A stretch of DNA of 64,000 bases from assembly GCA_030615025.1 (NCBI GenBank), contig JAUXAB010000006.1, forward strand, positions 1-64,000. Reading direction: 5' to 3'. The notes beneath the pieces were generated by a model, which saw only the letters and a program-made list of their open reading frames with translations, had not been told where the DNA came from and did not search any database. Positions 35,083 to 44,821 of this stretch are shown one piece after another (position 1 is the first letter of the stretch; each line of letters begins with the position of its first letter). Source of the stretch: Phycisphaerae bacterium (GTDB lineage Bacteria; Planctomycetota; Phycisphaerae; Sedimentisphaerales; Anaerobacaceae). Both the position numbers and the translations under genes were made by a program.

Positions 35083-35961
35083 CTATTCAAATGTTTTTGA
35101 TATAGCGTAAGATTCTTTGTTGTAATTAACAAATCCTCTAACCCTGCCCTTGAATGTTGCTTTATATCGTGCGAACAGTGATAAATCCAGTTTTATAAGG
35201 GAAAACAGCATGCCTGCGATCGGTCTTATAAGAACCAAATGAAAACAGGTAGGTAATAAAATCCAGTGTTGTTTAAAAAACAGGTGTTTTTTGAAATACG
35301 CTCCAAGCCCTACAGAATAACTATAGTACTTGCTAGCTGGCGCATTATCAGACCTGTCATCAAGATGGTATATCTTAAGGTCAGCGCAATAATACCCTTT
35401 AAGGCCCAATGTCAAAAGACGGAAAAGATAATCACTTTCCTCGGCAGAGCCGAAGGAGCCGCCTATACCAAACTGCTCATCAAAACAAATCAAATCATTT
35501 TTAACTTTTATAAATAAACTAGAGGAATTTCCTGTTCTTAGTATATTCTTTTTCGTAATTACACATGAGCTGGACAGAAACCAGCTGACTTTTTTTCGTG
35601 TTTGAGTGTCCACCTGTACTCCCGTCAAGATATCGAACTCTGGGTTCTTTACGAAAAACAGGTTGACTTTAGAAAGTAAATCTGGCGGATATACGCAATC
35701 ATCATCCGGGAAGGCAACAACATCTCCTGAAACATGTTTTAACCCTATATTGCGTGCATAAGACAAATTGTGTTCATCCGCTTTCAAATATTTTATTTCA
35801 AACCAGGAATAATCATCACATATCTTTTCAGTCCTATCATCATGGTTTTGATCTACGATAATCAATTCAAAGTTCTTATAGTCTTGATTCTTAAGACTTT
35901 CAAAAAAATCAAGAAGAATTTTATCCCGACCGTATGTTGCCGTTATAAGAGAGAATTTCAT
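35083..35961 (-). CDS. Glycosyltransferase family 2
   Basis: 292 residues, GT-A fold. N-terminal FSLITATYGRDKILLDFFES, nucleotide-binding IIVDQNHDD, metal-binding FPDDDCVYPPDLL (DxD-like) and an ED-like GSAEESDYLFRLL. There is no TM segment; it should be cytoplasmic or membrane-peripheral. Its ATG overlaps the stop of the upstream GT4 gene by four bases, so it is translated in step with it. Confidence 0.88.
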   Translation of the reverse strand: MKFSLITATYGRDKILLDFFESLKNQDYKNFELIIVDQNHDDRTEKICDDYSWFEIKYLKADEHNLSYARNIGLKHVSGDVVAFPDDDCVYPPDLLSKVNLFFVKNPEFDILTGVQVDTQTRKKVSWFLSSSCVITKKNILRTGNSSSLFIKVKNDLICFDEQFGIGGSFGSAEESDYLFRLLTLGLKGYYCADLKIYHLDDRSDNAPASKYYSYSVGLGAYFKKHLFFKQHWILLPTCFHLVLIRPIAGMLFSLIKLDLSLFARYKATFKGRVRGFVNYNKESYAISKTFE

Positions 35962-37091
35962 AAATTTTCCAACACCCTTTCATACTGCGGTATTATCTTT
36001 TCAAATGCGAACTGACTCGCGGCCTCTGGTCCATTTAGAGAGAACTTTCGGGCTAAATCTGCATCTGAAAGAACTTGACCAATGCTTGATGCTAAGCTTT
36101 CTTGATTATTTACAGGCGTCAGCAGACCGTATTTGCCATTTGCCAGAATCTCAGACGGCCCATACGGGCAGTCAGTTGAAACTACAGGGGTGCCTAAGCT
36201 CAAAGCTTCGGCAATAACTAAAGCAAACCCCTCAAATCTGGATGAAAGACAAAAAACAGAAGCCTTTTTGATTAGAGGGTAAGGATTATCTATAAAGCCA
36301 AGTAGGTGCGCTGTTTTTTCAAGACCTAAACGTTGAGTCAATTCTTCTAAACGTGACCTCTCCGGCCCCTCTCCCAAAATAATTAGATGTTGTTTAAGGC
36401 ATTTTTCAATTAGTAGAGCATGTGCTCTAATGAGAATATCGAACCCTTTTTGTTTTGATAGCCTTCCAACTGATATTATTGTTTTTTCTTCGAAAATAGG
36501 CACAACCCAAGAGGGTAACGATTCAGAGCTTTTTTGTCTAATAAAATCCAGGTCGATCGGGTTAAATATGGTATTTATTTTAGCAGGTCCGATGTTGATA
36601 TTCTTTGTTAGTTCATTTGCTGTACCTTCAGAGACAGCGACGATTTTGTCAAAACGAGGATAAATATATGAGTTTAGCCATGGATGAAACATAGAAAACT
36701 TGTCTTCAGGGCGCAAGTTCTTTATATATGGCCCCAAAGCCGTATGGAGAATACTAACAACTGGCTTTCGCAACCATTTACCGCAAGCAAATGCGAAGTA
36801 GGATGGTATTAACTCGGTGCCACCGATTAAAACATCATATGTTTTGGAAACTTTCAATATTTTTCTGAAAACCCGTAGTAAGTTTTTGTGCAAGCGATGG
36901 TGCCCACAAAGCGCAACGTGTACACAAATATCGCTGGCCAGTCGGTCAAAATATACCCCTTCATTTTTAAGCAGGAACAGACCTAACTGAAACCGCTCTC
37001 TATCTAAATTGTTGAGCAAATTAACTACAACGGCTTCCGCACCTCCGCCTTCCAAATTGTTAAGTATAAAAAGAATCCTTCTCTTACTCAT
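35958..37091 (-). CDS. Glycosyltransferase family 4
   Basis: 377 residues, GT-B. N-terminal RRILFILNNLEGGGAEAVVV (the GGGAE phosphate loop common in GT4), SVGRLSKQKGFDILIRAHAL and LSSRFEGFALVIAEALSLGT followed by PVVSTDCPYGPSEIL. It is related to N-acetylgalactosamine/galactose transferases of polysaccharide loci. Its start overlaps the end of the disrupted methyltransferase gene by 8 bases, showing that this methyltransferase was part of the operon before insertion. Confidence 0.9.
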   Translation of the reverse strand: MSKRRILFILNNLEGGGAEAVVVNLLNNLDRERFQLGLFLLKNEGVYFDRLASDICVHVALCGHHRLHKNLLRVFRKILKVSKTYDVLIGGTELIPSYFAFACGKWLRKPVVSILHTALGPYIKNLRPEDKFSMFHPWLNSYIYPRFDKIVAVSEGTANELTKNINIGPAKINTIFNPIDLDFIRQKSSESLPSWVVPIFEEKTIISVGRLSKQKGFDILIRAHALLIEKCLKQHLIILGEGPERSRLEELTQRLGLEKTAHLLGFIDNPYPLIKKASVFCLSSRFEGFALVIAEALSLGTPVVSTDCPYGPSEILANGKYGLLTPVNNQESLASSIGQVLSDADLARKFSLNGPEAASQFAFEKIIPQYERVLENL

Positions 37092-37926
37092 TTGCCTTTC
37101 TTCCGATTCCTATGATTTTATACTCCAGAGGAATCCCTATAGCTTCTCTCCCAATTCCAAGGATTATAAAAGCCTTATACATCCACTTGGCAATGAACCA
37201 GAGAATTCTTCTGGCAGCACAAATAAAGGAAGTAATTACACTTTTATCTTCTTGGATTTGAATATCGACAAAACCACAAGATAAAAGAATTTGAGCCAAT
37301 GTTTCTTCAGTAAAAGATAATTCATGAGTAAGGTCTTTCCATCGCAGCCTCGCTGCGAATGGAGAATTAGCGTTTGGAACGGCAATCAACACCATGCCGA
37401 GCTGTGTCAATCTACTACTTATCAAATCTAAGCTACTATTACAAAGTTTTTAGACAATGAAAACGCCAATAAGGCCATATAGGGCGCTTCTACGCCGGTT
37501 TTGAAGCCTTGTCTGTCTAAAAATTTACTCAAGGTAGCTTAGAACTTTCAACACTTCATCTTTGGTAAGATGTTCTAAGATATCTAAGGCTACGATTAAG
37601 TCAAAACACTCACTTTTATTATTCTCAAGAAAATCAAGAATATCGTAACGTAGGATATTCAAATCCATACCTTTTGCAATTTCTACGGCTTGATTGCAAG
37701 AATCTATACCGACAACATTAGTATATCCTTGTTTTTTTAGAAAATACACGAAGTACCCAGGCCCGGCACCGCAATCCAAAATGCGAGATGTCTTATCTTT
37801 GGGTAAAAACTTCAAATAATTTTTGTAGCCTTTTGCTGCTTTTTCATAGCCGACCTCGGAAAGTTCATTAAGATTTTGATAAATACTGCTTATGTAGCTA
37901 CGATACAATGTTTTTCGATGTTCCAT
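37084..37926 (-). pseudogene. SAM methyltransferase gene interrupted by a MITE
   Basis: The 5' part (to about 37543) encodes a class I methyltransferase N-terminus: ILDCGAGPGYFVYFLKKQGY (SAM motif I) and ALDILEHLTKDEVLKVL. The 3' part (37084-37427) encodes the expected C-terminus, VPNANSPFAARLRW and TEETLAQILLSCGF. Between them lies a 109-base inverted-repeat element flanked by TA. Removing the element and one TA (111 bases) joins the halves in frame as EVLKVLDLISSRL, but the element carries an in-frame TAA, so the product is truncated. Start set at ATG 37926, which has AAGGA upstream; 37983 is a longer alternative. The lost enzyme probably methylated the polysaccharide. Confidence 0.8.
37431..37539. 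mobile_element. MITE (109 bp), TA-flanked, IS630/Tc-type
   Basis: The ends, counted with the flanking CTA/TAG, form 29-base terminal inverted repeats at 37428-37456 and 37514-37542. The outer 9 bases (CTAAGCTAC) and inner 10 bases (TTTTTAGACA) are exact, with divergence in the middle. The target dinucleotide TA is duplicated at 37429-37430 and 37540-37541. There is no coding capacity. TA duplication is typical of IS630/Tc1/mariner transposases, so a related full-length element elsewhere in the genome probably moved it. Confidence 0.75.
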
Positions 37927-38069
37927 AAACTTTCCTTCACGGTTCAGCTCTCTTTTTTTGCTTGAAACTGTATTTACAATCATATATTTCCTGAAAAAGA
38001 TATTTTGCTCTCAAGAACAAGATCAAATGTGGCAAATTCAATGCAACTTGCTATGGATATCTATTTTTA

Positions 38070-39164
38070 TCAAACACTTTTTTTGGCAGACAAATCTAGT
38101 GCTTCTTCAAATGAAATTTTGGGAATTATATTCTCCGGCAATCTGCTTTTAGGCGAAAGATTATATACTTCAATTTGTTTCTCTTCACACATGTCCTTAA
38201 CAATCTCAAAACATGGAACAATTGAACGTTCGAAACTTGCGTTAATCCATGTAGGGCGGCTATCTGAAACGCCTTCATAAAACCTCGGTTTAGGGCCTGC
38301 ATAATTTAAGTCCATACCAAGAATAAAAATTCGTCTAAAACCAATATAATAAGCGTGTTGCAACGCAGTATAAAGAATGTTCTCTCCATGAAAATAGCCT
38401 TTCTCCATGTTCCTGCAAAACCCCACCCTATCGCTTTTCTTTCGTATATTCGGGTGCAATATTATATCTGGGTCATTTGATGCCCAATTATCAAAAGCTT
38501 TTTCACTCATCGCGGGGACACCATATCTTTGATTCAATGGGTCCAAGAGATAAATTGATGAATCTTGAAGTAGAGAGGCATCTTGTTCACAGATTTTGCA
38601 CAGTCCCCAAAATGGGAAGAAACATCTGGTTCCTGATTCAATCACCTCTCGGACAATATCGAATCGATTTTCAAAGAAATCATACGTGGATATAGCATAA
38701 TATGTTGGTGCAAAGTTAGCGTGCCTAAACTTAGTGATAGCTCCATTAACGCCAAAACAAACTCGGTCTTTAAGTTTACCGATGTCGATATCGGCAAGGG
38801 ACGGGCCAGTTCCCACAAGAAAGCAATCACCCGAGCCTGTATTGCGTATATCTCGAAGAGGAGGCGTCTTTAAAACAACCTTGTTGTCCCAAAAGATATT
38901 ACTTCTACCAGACTCGTCGGGGACTTCCTGAATTTTAAATCTATCAGTAACTCGTCCCATGTGCTTAATTTCGCGTGGTAATTTTGAATTGCTCTCCCTA
39001 CGGATTTCAGAGCCATCAGCAGGCCGGAAGCACCGAATAACTTTCCCAAAGATTTTGCCTAAGAAATAACGGAGGTCAAGCGCAATGCGGCTTATAATGC
39101 GAGCACAGAAAACTGCCGGAGTAATTCTGCCTTTATTCTCGGTTGGGTTCAAATGTCCCTTCAT
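38070..39164 (-). CDS. DUF115 / MptE-like protein of the polysaccharide locus (copy 1)
   Basis: 364 residues. The core has FLVGTGPSLADIDIGKLKDR followed by FGVNGAI, the signature of DUF115 (6-hydroxymethylpterin pyrophosphokinase MptE-like fold), seen in many surface-polysaccharide and flagellin-glycosylation proteins. Further motifs are GENILYTALQHAYYIGFRRI and LGMDLNYAG. Basic N-terminal helices may bind membrane. It is closely paralogous to the gene at 41324-42319 (shared CFFPFWGLCKIC, RPTWI, FERSIVP, NLSPKSRLPE). The activity is uncertain; a sugar or nucleotide transferase acting on the glycan is likely. Confidence 0.8.
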   Translation of the reverse strand: MKGHLNPTENKGRITPAVFCARIISRIALDLRYFLGKIFGKVIRCFRPADGSEIRRESNSKLPREIKHMGRVTDRFKIQEVPDESGRSNIFWDNKVVLKTPPLRDIRNTGSGDCFLVGTGPSLADIDIGKLKDRVCFGVNGAITKFRHANFAPTYYAISTYDFFENRFDIVREVIESGTRCFFPFWGLCKICEQDASLLQDSSIYLLDPLNQRYGVPAMSEKAFDNWASNDPDIILHPNIRKKSDRVGFCRNMEKGYFHGENILYTALQHAYYIGFRRIFILGMDLNYAGPKPRFYEGVSDSRPTWINASFERSIVPCFEIVKDMCEEKQIEVYNLSPKSRLPENIIPKISFEEALDLSAKKSV

Positions 39165-39173
39165 AATTATCGT

Positions 39174-39968
39174 TCAGTAACACCAGTAATCACAATAATC
39201 GGGCATCAATTCCGCCAAAGCGTGGGCCCGTTTGAGCCTTTGCTGGTTTTTTTCGTTCTTCCATCGGTTTACGCTGTTTTTGGTTATTTTGCCGCAGTGT
39301 CTATTAACTTCCCACATACGCCACTGAAATGTTTCGATCGATTTTGAAATATTAATCGGATAGTCAAAATCTAAATCGCATAACTGTTTTATTTTGGTAA
39401 AAGGTACTTTCCCAAGGCACAGGTCTTCATACTTGATTTTTAGACAGTCTTTAGTAAGCAGGATCTTCTTTTGCTCGTTCCAAATCCGGTTGTGCCGCTC
39501 AGCGATATACTCGTTGGGCTTGTCAGCCCACATTCTTTTATGCCATTCAACGTGGTCACTATATTCAAGCGTAGAGAGCATCACATCGCGGGGGTCTCTT
39601 GCCAGCACGATATATTTAATTTTTTTAAATGCTGCTTTCTCATAAATTTGCCAGTTATCGATAAAACACTCCTTGATGCCGAGCTGTCTGTAAGACTGTA
39701 GAAGCTGTGGAATAATAGATTTCTTGAAGGTTGCGACCATTTTTTTGGGCTTTCCTCTAAGTCTTTTCAACGGCTCGATATCTACGTTTAATTCTTTGTA
39801 TTGCTCCAGATTATGGCAGAGCCCCCTTTGGAAACCGGGTTCAGATAAGATTATTGTGTGGGGCTTATTGGTAAGCATGCCCGAAAGTAAAGTCGAGCCG
39901 GATCGCGGCATAGCAGCGATGTAGATAAATGGCTTTGTTTTGTTTAATTTGAATAATTCAAACGGCAT
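39174..39968 (-). CDS. Sulfotransferase (PAPS-dependent)
   Basis: 264 residues. The 5'-phosphosulfate loop is PFIYIAAMPRSGSTLLSGML and the 3'-phosphate-binding segment IVLARDPRDVMLSTLEY, both diagnostic for PAPS sulfotransferases. A C-terminal basic region (RWKNEKNQQRLKRAHALAEL) matches the family's end. It is cytoplasmic and would transfer sulfate from PAPS to a hydroxyl or amine of the polysaccharide precursor. It lies 9 bases upstream (in transcription) of the DUF115-like gene and 17 downstream of a second sulfotransferase. Confidence 0.9.
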   Translation of the reverse strand: MPFELFKLNKTKPFIYIAAMPRSGSTLLSGMLTNKPHTIILSEPGFQRGLCHNLEQYKELNVDIEPLKRLRGKPKKMVATFKKSIIPQLLQSYRQLGIKECFIDNWQIYEKAAFKKIKYIVLARDPRDVMLSTLEYSDHVEWHKRMWADKPNEYIAERHNRIWNEQKKILLTKDCLKIKYEDLCLGKVPFTKIKQLCDLDFDYPINISKSIETFQWRMWEVNRHCGKITKNSVNRWKNEKNQQRLKRAHALAELMPDYCDYWCY

Positions 39969-39985
39969 TATCTGTGCATCCCTGC

Positions 39986-41257
39986 TTAGTGGTACATCAC
40001 GTCCTCGATATCAACATTCCATATTTTCAATAATTGCCCGGCATCTTTGAGCCAGCATTTTACTTCATCGGAATCTGAGCGGCCAAGCCAAGTATAATAA
40101 CAATCATCGCTGGTCAAGTCGAAAGGGTCCGGATATTTTTCCTGTAGTTCCGGCGACTCAAACCAGTACTTGATAAAAACGCTGCATGCGGAGCGTTTTA
40201 TTCTAAAGCGCGAAAAGTCGAATTGCTCAGGGGCCGTGGTCGGCAGATTCTCAATCCATCCGTTATCCTTCTCGTAGCCGAGTTTTATCAGCAAGTCTGC
40301 AAATGGTCTTCCCAGAATTTTCATAAGCTCTTTATCGATGTAATTTTTCCAATCGCCGGATCGGCCTTTTCTGATAAGGGAGTTTCGTCTTTCAGAGGTC
40401 CCTCCTGTAATAGTTTTGAAGGCATATTCGTCAATGACTTTTTCGAGATCACTGTCCTGGCAACTGCAGCCAAGAAACTTAAGGACCCTGTGCATCTGAC
40501 CGGCGGTATCAGATAACAGGTTTTCATATCTTATGAGTAAATAATTTTCTGCGGGAATTGGCGGACAATCGAAGTCCTCAAAATGGCCTAACAGCATTTT
40601 TAGCTTCGTTTTGAAGTAGGAAGCCATCCAATGTGGGTTGTTTTTAAGTTTTTTTGTAATAACAGTCCTTTTTGTAAAAATATTTATGAGCTTTCGGCTC
40701 ATGTGCCCAAGGTCGTGATAAAAATAAGAAACCAGAACATCTCTCGGGTCTCTGATAATATGGATTATCTTAAAAGACGGCAACAAACTGTGAATATCAG
40801 TTACTTCCATATGTTTAGATGGGCAGCCATATATCTCAGGTTGCGCCGTACTTGTTGCTTTCTTGTTCTTATTATAAAAAGGGTCCACGAAACGGGAGAG
40901 TTGAATGGGACGGGACTGCGGATTTCTATAAAATATGTTTCTCAGTCGTCGGGCCCTGCCCAGACTTTTGGACATTATTTGACTGAATATCTCTCTGTCA
41001 TTTTCGTCGGATGGAACGTCTATATCGCTTTCGGGATTCAGCAATTTCATTAGAAACTTCTCAAATGACAGATTTTTCTTACTAAGGAATTCAAAAAGTT
41101 CTTTATTTCGCATGAGGATTTGAACATTAATAGGCAGACCCTTCTGATTGTCGAGAGAGTATCCACCGACACAAGCCATCTCAAAGAGCATCATCTCCAG
41201 CCACGTATTTCCGCTTTTGGGGAAACCGGTTAATAAAAAGTAGTTATTCTTGTTCAT
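39986..41257 (-). CDS. Sulfotransferase (PAPS-dependent), larger form
   Basis: 423 residues. The 5'-PSB loop is NYFLLTGFPKSGNTWLEMML and the 3'-PB segment FKIIHIIRDPRDVLVSYFYH. The C-terminal KTITGGTSERRNSLIRKGRS matches the family GxxGxWK/RKGxxG-type region. It is longer than its neighbour because of an insertion of about 90 residues between the two PAPS motifs and a C-terminal extension with an unrecognised YTWLGRSDSDEVKCWL. Two different sulfotransferases side by side imply at least two sulfation positions. Confidence 0.9.
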   Translation of the reverse strand: MNKNNYFLLTGFPKSGNTWLEMMLFEMACVGGYSLDNQKGLPINVQILMRNKELFEFLSKKNLSFEKFLMKLLNPESDIDVPSDENDREIFSQIMSKSLGRARRLRNIFYRNPQSRPIQLSRFVDPFYNKNKKATSTAQPEIYGCPSKHMEVTDIHSLLPSFKIIHIIRDPRDVLVSYFYHDLGHMSRKLINIFTKRTVITKKLKNNPHWMASYFKTKLKMLLGHFEDFDCPPIPAENYLLIRYENLLSDTAGQMHRVLKFLGCSCQDSDLEKVIDEYAFKTITGGTSERRNSLIRKGRSGDWKNYIDKELMKILGRPFADLLIKLGYEKDNGWIENLPTTAPEQFDFSRFRIKRSACSVFIKYWFESPELQEKYPDPFDLTSDDCYYTWLGRSDSDEVKCWLKDAGQLLKIWNVDIEDVMYH

Positions 41258-41323
41258 AAGTTTCTGGTCCTGGGTTTATCCACCTGCCCAAAATCACGAT
41301 TTACATCCCTGCGCCGCATAGAG

Positions 41324-42319
41324 TTAACAGGGACAATCTATCTTCATCTCCGAGAGCTCGATTGCTTTTTCAAATGAAATCTTGGGTATTATCTTCTCGG
41401 GAAGTTTGCTTTTGAGGGAAAGGTTATAAACTTCTATTTGTTTTTCCAAACACATATTTCTTAAAACCTCAAAGGCCGGCACAATTGAGCGTTCGAAACT
41501 CTTGTCAATCCAGGTCGGCCGACTATCTGAGGCGTTTTCATAGAATCTTGGATTGGGCCTGGAATAATCCAGGTCCATTCCCAGTATGAACAGCCTTCTA
41601 AAACCTATATATCGGGCGATTTGGATTGCAACAAACAAGACATTTTCGCCGTGAAAGTATCCTTTTTCAAGGTCAAGACTAAAACCCACTGCATCTTTGG
41701 CTCTTTTCAAGGTCTTATGTAATATTAAGTCAGGGTCAGCCGCAGCGCGCTTATCAAAGGCCTTTGCATTCATCATAGGGATTCCGTAGCGTTTATTTAC
41801 TGTATACATCAGATAGATTGATGCATTTTGAAGCAGGGCGGTATCATTCTTACATATCCGGCACAATCCCCAAAATGGGAAGAAACACGTCGCTTTAGAT
41901 TCAATCGCCTGGTGAACCATATTGAAACGATTATAAAAAAAATCCCTGGTTGCTATGGCATAATATGCAGGCGCAAAACCTGCCATGCGAAACTTGACTA
42001 TGGAGCCGTTAACGCCAAAGCAAACTTTCGCTCTGAGTTTGCTAAAATCAATTTCACCAATCGACGGCCCAGTTCCGACAAGGAAACAATCACCTGAGGC
42101 TGTATTTCGAAGGCTTTTTAGAGCAGGTGTTTTGTAAACAACATTGTTGTCCCAGAGTACATTGGTTGCGCCGGGTTCCGAAGGCGCCTGTTCGAGCCTA
42201 AAATTTTCGACAATCCATCCCATATGTTTAAATTGGCTGTCTTCTTTAGGGCCCCTTCGGCGAATCTGTTGGAATTTGTCTCTCAAACGATCTGTGATTT
42301 GCAAAACTTTATATATCAT
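41324..42319 (-). CDS. DUF115 / MptE-like protein of the polysaccharide locus (copy 2)
   Basis: 331 residues, with FLVGTGPSIGEIDFSKLRAK and FGVNGSIVKF, then GENVLFVAIQIARYIGFRRL and LGMDLDYSRP. It is clearly the duplicate of the gene at 38070-39164 but has a shorter N-terminus. The two copies bracket the two sulfotransferase genes, so each may work with one of them. It starts 7 bases after the stop of the large fusion gene upstream. Confidence 0.8.
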   Translation of the reverse strand: MIYKVLQITDRLRDKFQQIRRRGPKEDSQFKHMGWIVENFRLEQAPSEPGATNVLWDNNVVYKTPALKSLRNTASGDCFLVGTGPSIGEIDFSKLRAKVCFGVNGSIVKFRMAGFAPAYYAIATRDFFYNRFNMVHQAIESKATCFFPFWGLCRICKNDTALLQNASIYLMYTVNKRYGIPMMNAKAFDKRAAADPDLILHKTLKRAKDAVGFSLDLEKGYFHGENVLFVAIQIARYIGFRRLFILGMDLDYSRPNPRFYENASDSRPTWIDKSFERSIVPAFEVLRNMCLEKQIEVYNLSLKSKLPEKIIPKISFEKAIELSEMKIDCPC

Positions 42320-42326
42320 CGTATCT

Positions 42327-44795
42327 TTACAAGACTTTCTCGTAAGCGTCCTTCATCTTTTTCAGTACAAACTGATGATTCCAATATCGCTCCATCCATC
42401 GCCTTGATTTCCGGCTGAGTTGACCGAGCTGGTTTTTGTCTGATATGAGTTCTTCGAGGCGCTGAACGATATTTTTTCCATTAGCTTTGTACCACGGTAA
42501 TTCATCTACTTGGCAGCCAACATAATCAGCAAGGAAATTTTCCATGACAGAATCGAGATTAGCTATGGTTACACAACCCAACGCAAGTCCTTCCAAGCTA
42601 CTCAAGTGGTAACCTCCTGATTTAATATCATCGATACAAATGTTACACTGTTGCTTGGTGGCAAGGCATTCATCTAACGGAACACCACGTACTATTTTTA
42701 TTATAACCCTTTTTGGGTGTCGCTTGCCTATAATGCGTAGGGCTTCTAAAATTCTGTCATCTCCTTTATCTCCACAGAGTAGTGAGTTAGGTGCTACTTC
42801 GTCTGTGGGAGAAAAGCATATTTTCACTACATTGCTGCTTCTTTCAGTGACCTGATATTCAGGGAGGCGTATATCTACAACGTTTGGTACAGAGATGGAT
42901 TTCGGATAGAAGCGAGCCTGTTTCTGTGCGACAACAAAGGCAGGAATCTCTTGCCATTTTGTAGCTTCCTCTATGCCTATTTTTAATCTATCCGAAATTG
43001 CATCCGGCCCACTGTGCCACTGTAGACAGATGGGTTTGTTGTCCGCAATGTCTTTGAAAACGCCGAATGGTTTAAAATAAGCTTCATTGTGGAAATGGAT
43101 GATGTCACACTCACTTATTAAACGCTCGATTCTTTCGTGCTCCAATTTCGATGACGAGGCGGGATTATAAACAATATCATAATCAAAGCTTCTTCCATCA
43201 GGATACCAGTTTCGCATACAAACGGAAATTGCAGAAAAGTAATCACCTTGGTCTAATAATCTGCACATGCGTATCGGCGCACCAGCCAGAGGTGTCAGCG
43301 AAACATGAAGTATCTTCAGTTTCGCATCGTGGAACCTGTCCTTTTTCGGAGGTGGTGAAGGCAGTTTTTTTGTTTCTCCAAACCGTCCTCTTAACAATCT
43401 CTTCCAAAGCGTCCTCGGCTCAATCATGCTATGGTAAAAGGTGGCTGCAAAGCAGGCATAGCGATATTTTTTGCTTTCTTCAATTTCTTGAATACGACCT
43501 TCGAGAGTTTCCTTTTGATGCTTCAGTTTATCAATTTGTTGCTTCCACTTACGAGCTTGTTGCTCCAGTCTGTCAATTCTGCGCACTTCTCTTAAGTGGC
43601 AGGACCGCCCAATAAACTCTGTCTGACGAATATATTCTGCTAAGTCTACGCCCTCATCGCTGCACAGCTCAGAAGCGTCGACAACAGGAAAGTTCTTAAC
43701 TGCAAGTTTACTCATCCGTTTGCGAAGGGTGGTGTTCTCATTGTGTGAAGTAATTTTTCGTTTCATGAATTTTCCGCACAGAGATATAACATGTTCAACG
43801 TCCTCTATATTGACAAAACGATAATTTGAAGACTCTGCCATTTTTGCAAGCGATTCGTTTTTAGGTGTGTTGCCAGGTAACATTATCGCAGGTGTCCCTG
43901 CAATCACCGCCATCGCATTAACATGGAACCTTCCAGATATGACAACATCGGCCTGACGCGTAAGCCAGACAGCCTCTGATGGAGTGAAATCAGAACCTAT
44001 GCATTTTATGCAATCGTAGTGCAAGGCCAACTCTTGTCCCAGCTTCACGTCACCTCCCATACCCAATTGGGTAATAAAAAGGATACTAAGACTCCCATAC
44101 CGGTGAGCAAGTTCCTCTATAATCGCAGAGTAAGAGTCGACCCACTGGGACCTTGTCTGGTCCCCAATGGCGGAGCTTCCGGCAAAAATGATTTTACGCT
44201 CAGTTTTGTTTTTTCGCCAAGAAGGAAACTTCGCCGCAATATATTCTTCTATATCTGCATCAATCCGTGAAGGTGTTAAGAATGTTAGGTCTGAAGCTTG
44301 TACAGCATTGTCTAAACCTATTTTTTTCATGGTCTCAAAGCTGCCAGGGTCCCTTGTTGCCAGAAGGTCTACATTCTGGAGAGTTCTAGCACAGAATGAT
44401 AGAAAAAGATTATTATCAGAATAAAATGCTGTATTAACAACCCAAACGGGCAGATTAAATTGTTGTTTGGCCACCTCCACGCAAGCAAGCCAATACCAAA
44501 CTCGATTGTTATTTGTTGGCCAATGCAAGGTACCCTCACCGTTTAAAACCACCAAATCGGCTTGCTTCAGAGGACTTACAAATTTCGAGTTCAGCAGAAT
44601 ACCCTCAATTATATTGGAGAAATCAGATTTTGACTCAGGGACCTTGCATCCAATGTTCTGATCGGTGGAGTGAACACGCTCAAAATTAATCTCGTCCCCA
44701 AATCGCCGACGTAATTCCTTTTCAAGAATATAGCTTGCTGTTTGGCATCCCAGATGACATTGGGCCCCAGTGTAATTTAGAATACAAACGTTCAT
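42327..44795 (-). CDS. Polysaccharide pyruvyltransferase fused to a glycosyltransferase-like domain
   Basis: 822 residues. About 1-350 is a polysaccharide pyruvyltransferase (CsaB/WcaK-type): NVCILNYTGAQCHLGCQTAS, LVVLNGEGTLHW, ADVVISGRFHVNAMAVIAGT, PAIMLPGNTPKN. About 405-445 is a coiled coil (RIDRLEQQARKWKQQIDKLK and on). About 490-820 is a GT-B-like part (LKILHVSLTPLAGAPIRMCR; GGYHLSSLEGLALGCVTIAN). It could add pyruvate ketals and a sugar in one complex, but the C-terminal half lacks a textbook E-x7-E motif, so its catalysis is unproven. Confidence 0.8.
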   Translation of the reverse strand: MNVCILNYTGAQCHLGCQTASYILEKELRRRFGDEINFERVHSTDQNIGCKVPESKSDFSNIIEGILLNSKFVSPLKQADLVVLNGEGTLHWPTNNNRVWYWLACVEVAKQQFNLPVWVVNTAFYSDNNLFLSFCARTLQNVDLLATRDPGSFETMKKIGLDNAVQASDLTFLTPSRIDADIEEYIAAKFPSWRKNKTERKIIFAGSSAIGDQTRSQWVDSYSAIIEELAHRYGSLSILFITQLGMGGDVKLGQELALHYDCIKCIGSDFTPSEAVWLTRQADVVISGRFHVNAMAVIAGTPAIMLPGNTPKNESLAKMAESSNYRFVNIEDVEHVISLCGKFMKRKITSHNENTTLRKRMSKLAVKNFPVVDASELCSDEGVDLAEYIRQTEFIGRSCHLREVRRIDRLEQQARKWKQQIDKLKHQKETLEGRIQEIEESKKYRYACFAATFYHSMIEPRTLWKRLLRGRFGETKKLPSPPPKKDRFHDAKLKILHVSLTPLAGAPIRMCRLLDQGDYFSAISVCMRNWYPDGRSFDYDIVYNPASSSKLEHERIERLISECDIIHFHNEAYFKPFGVFKDIADNKPICLQWHSGPDAISDRLKIGIEEATKWQEIPAFVVAQKQARFYPKSISVPNVVDIRLPEYQVTERSSNVVKICFSPTDEVAPNSLLCGDKGDDRILEALRIIGKRHPKRVIIKIVRGVPLDECLATKQQCNICIDDIKSGGYHLSSLEGLALGCVTIANLDSVMENFLADYVGCQVDELPWYKANGKNIVQRLEELISDKNQLGQLSRKSRRWMERYWNHQFVLKKMKDAYEKVL

Positions 44796-44821
44796 ATTGA
44801 TTACGATAACCTTTCTTTACC

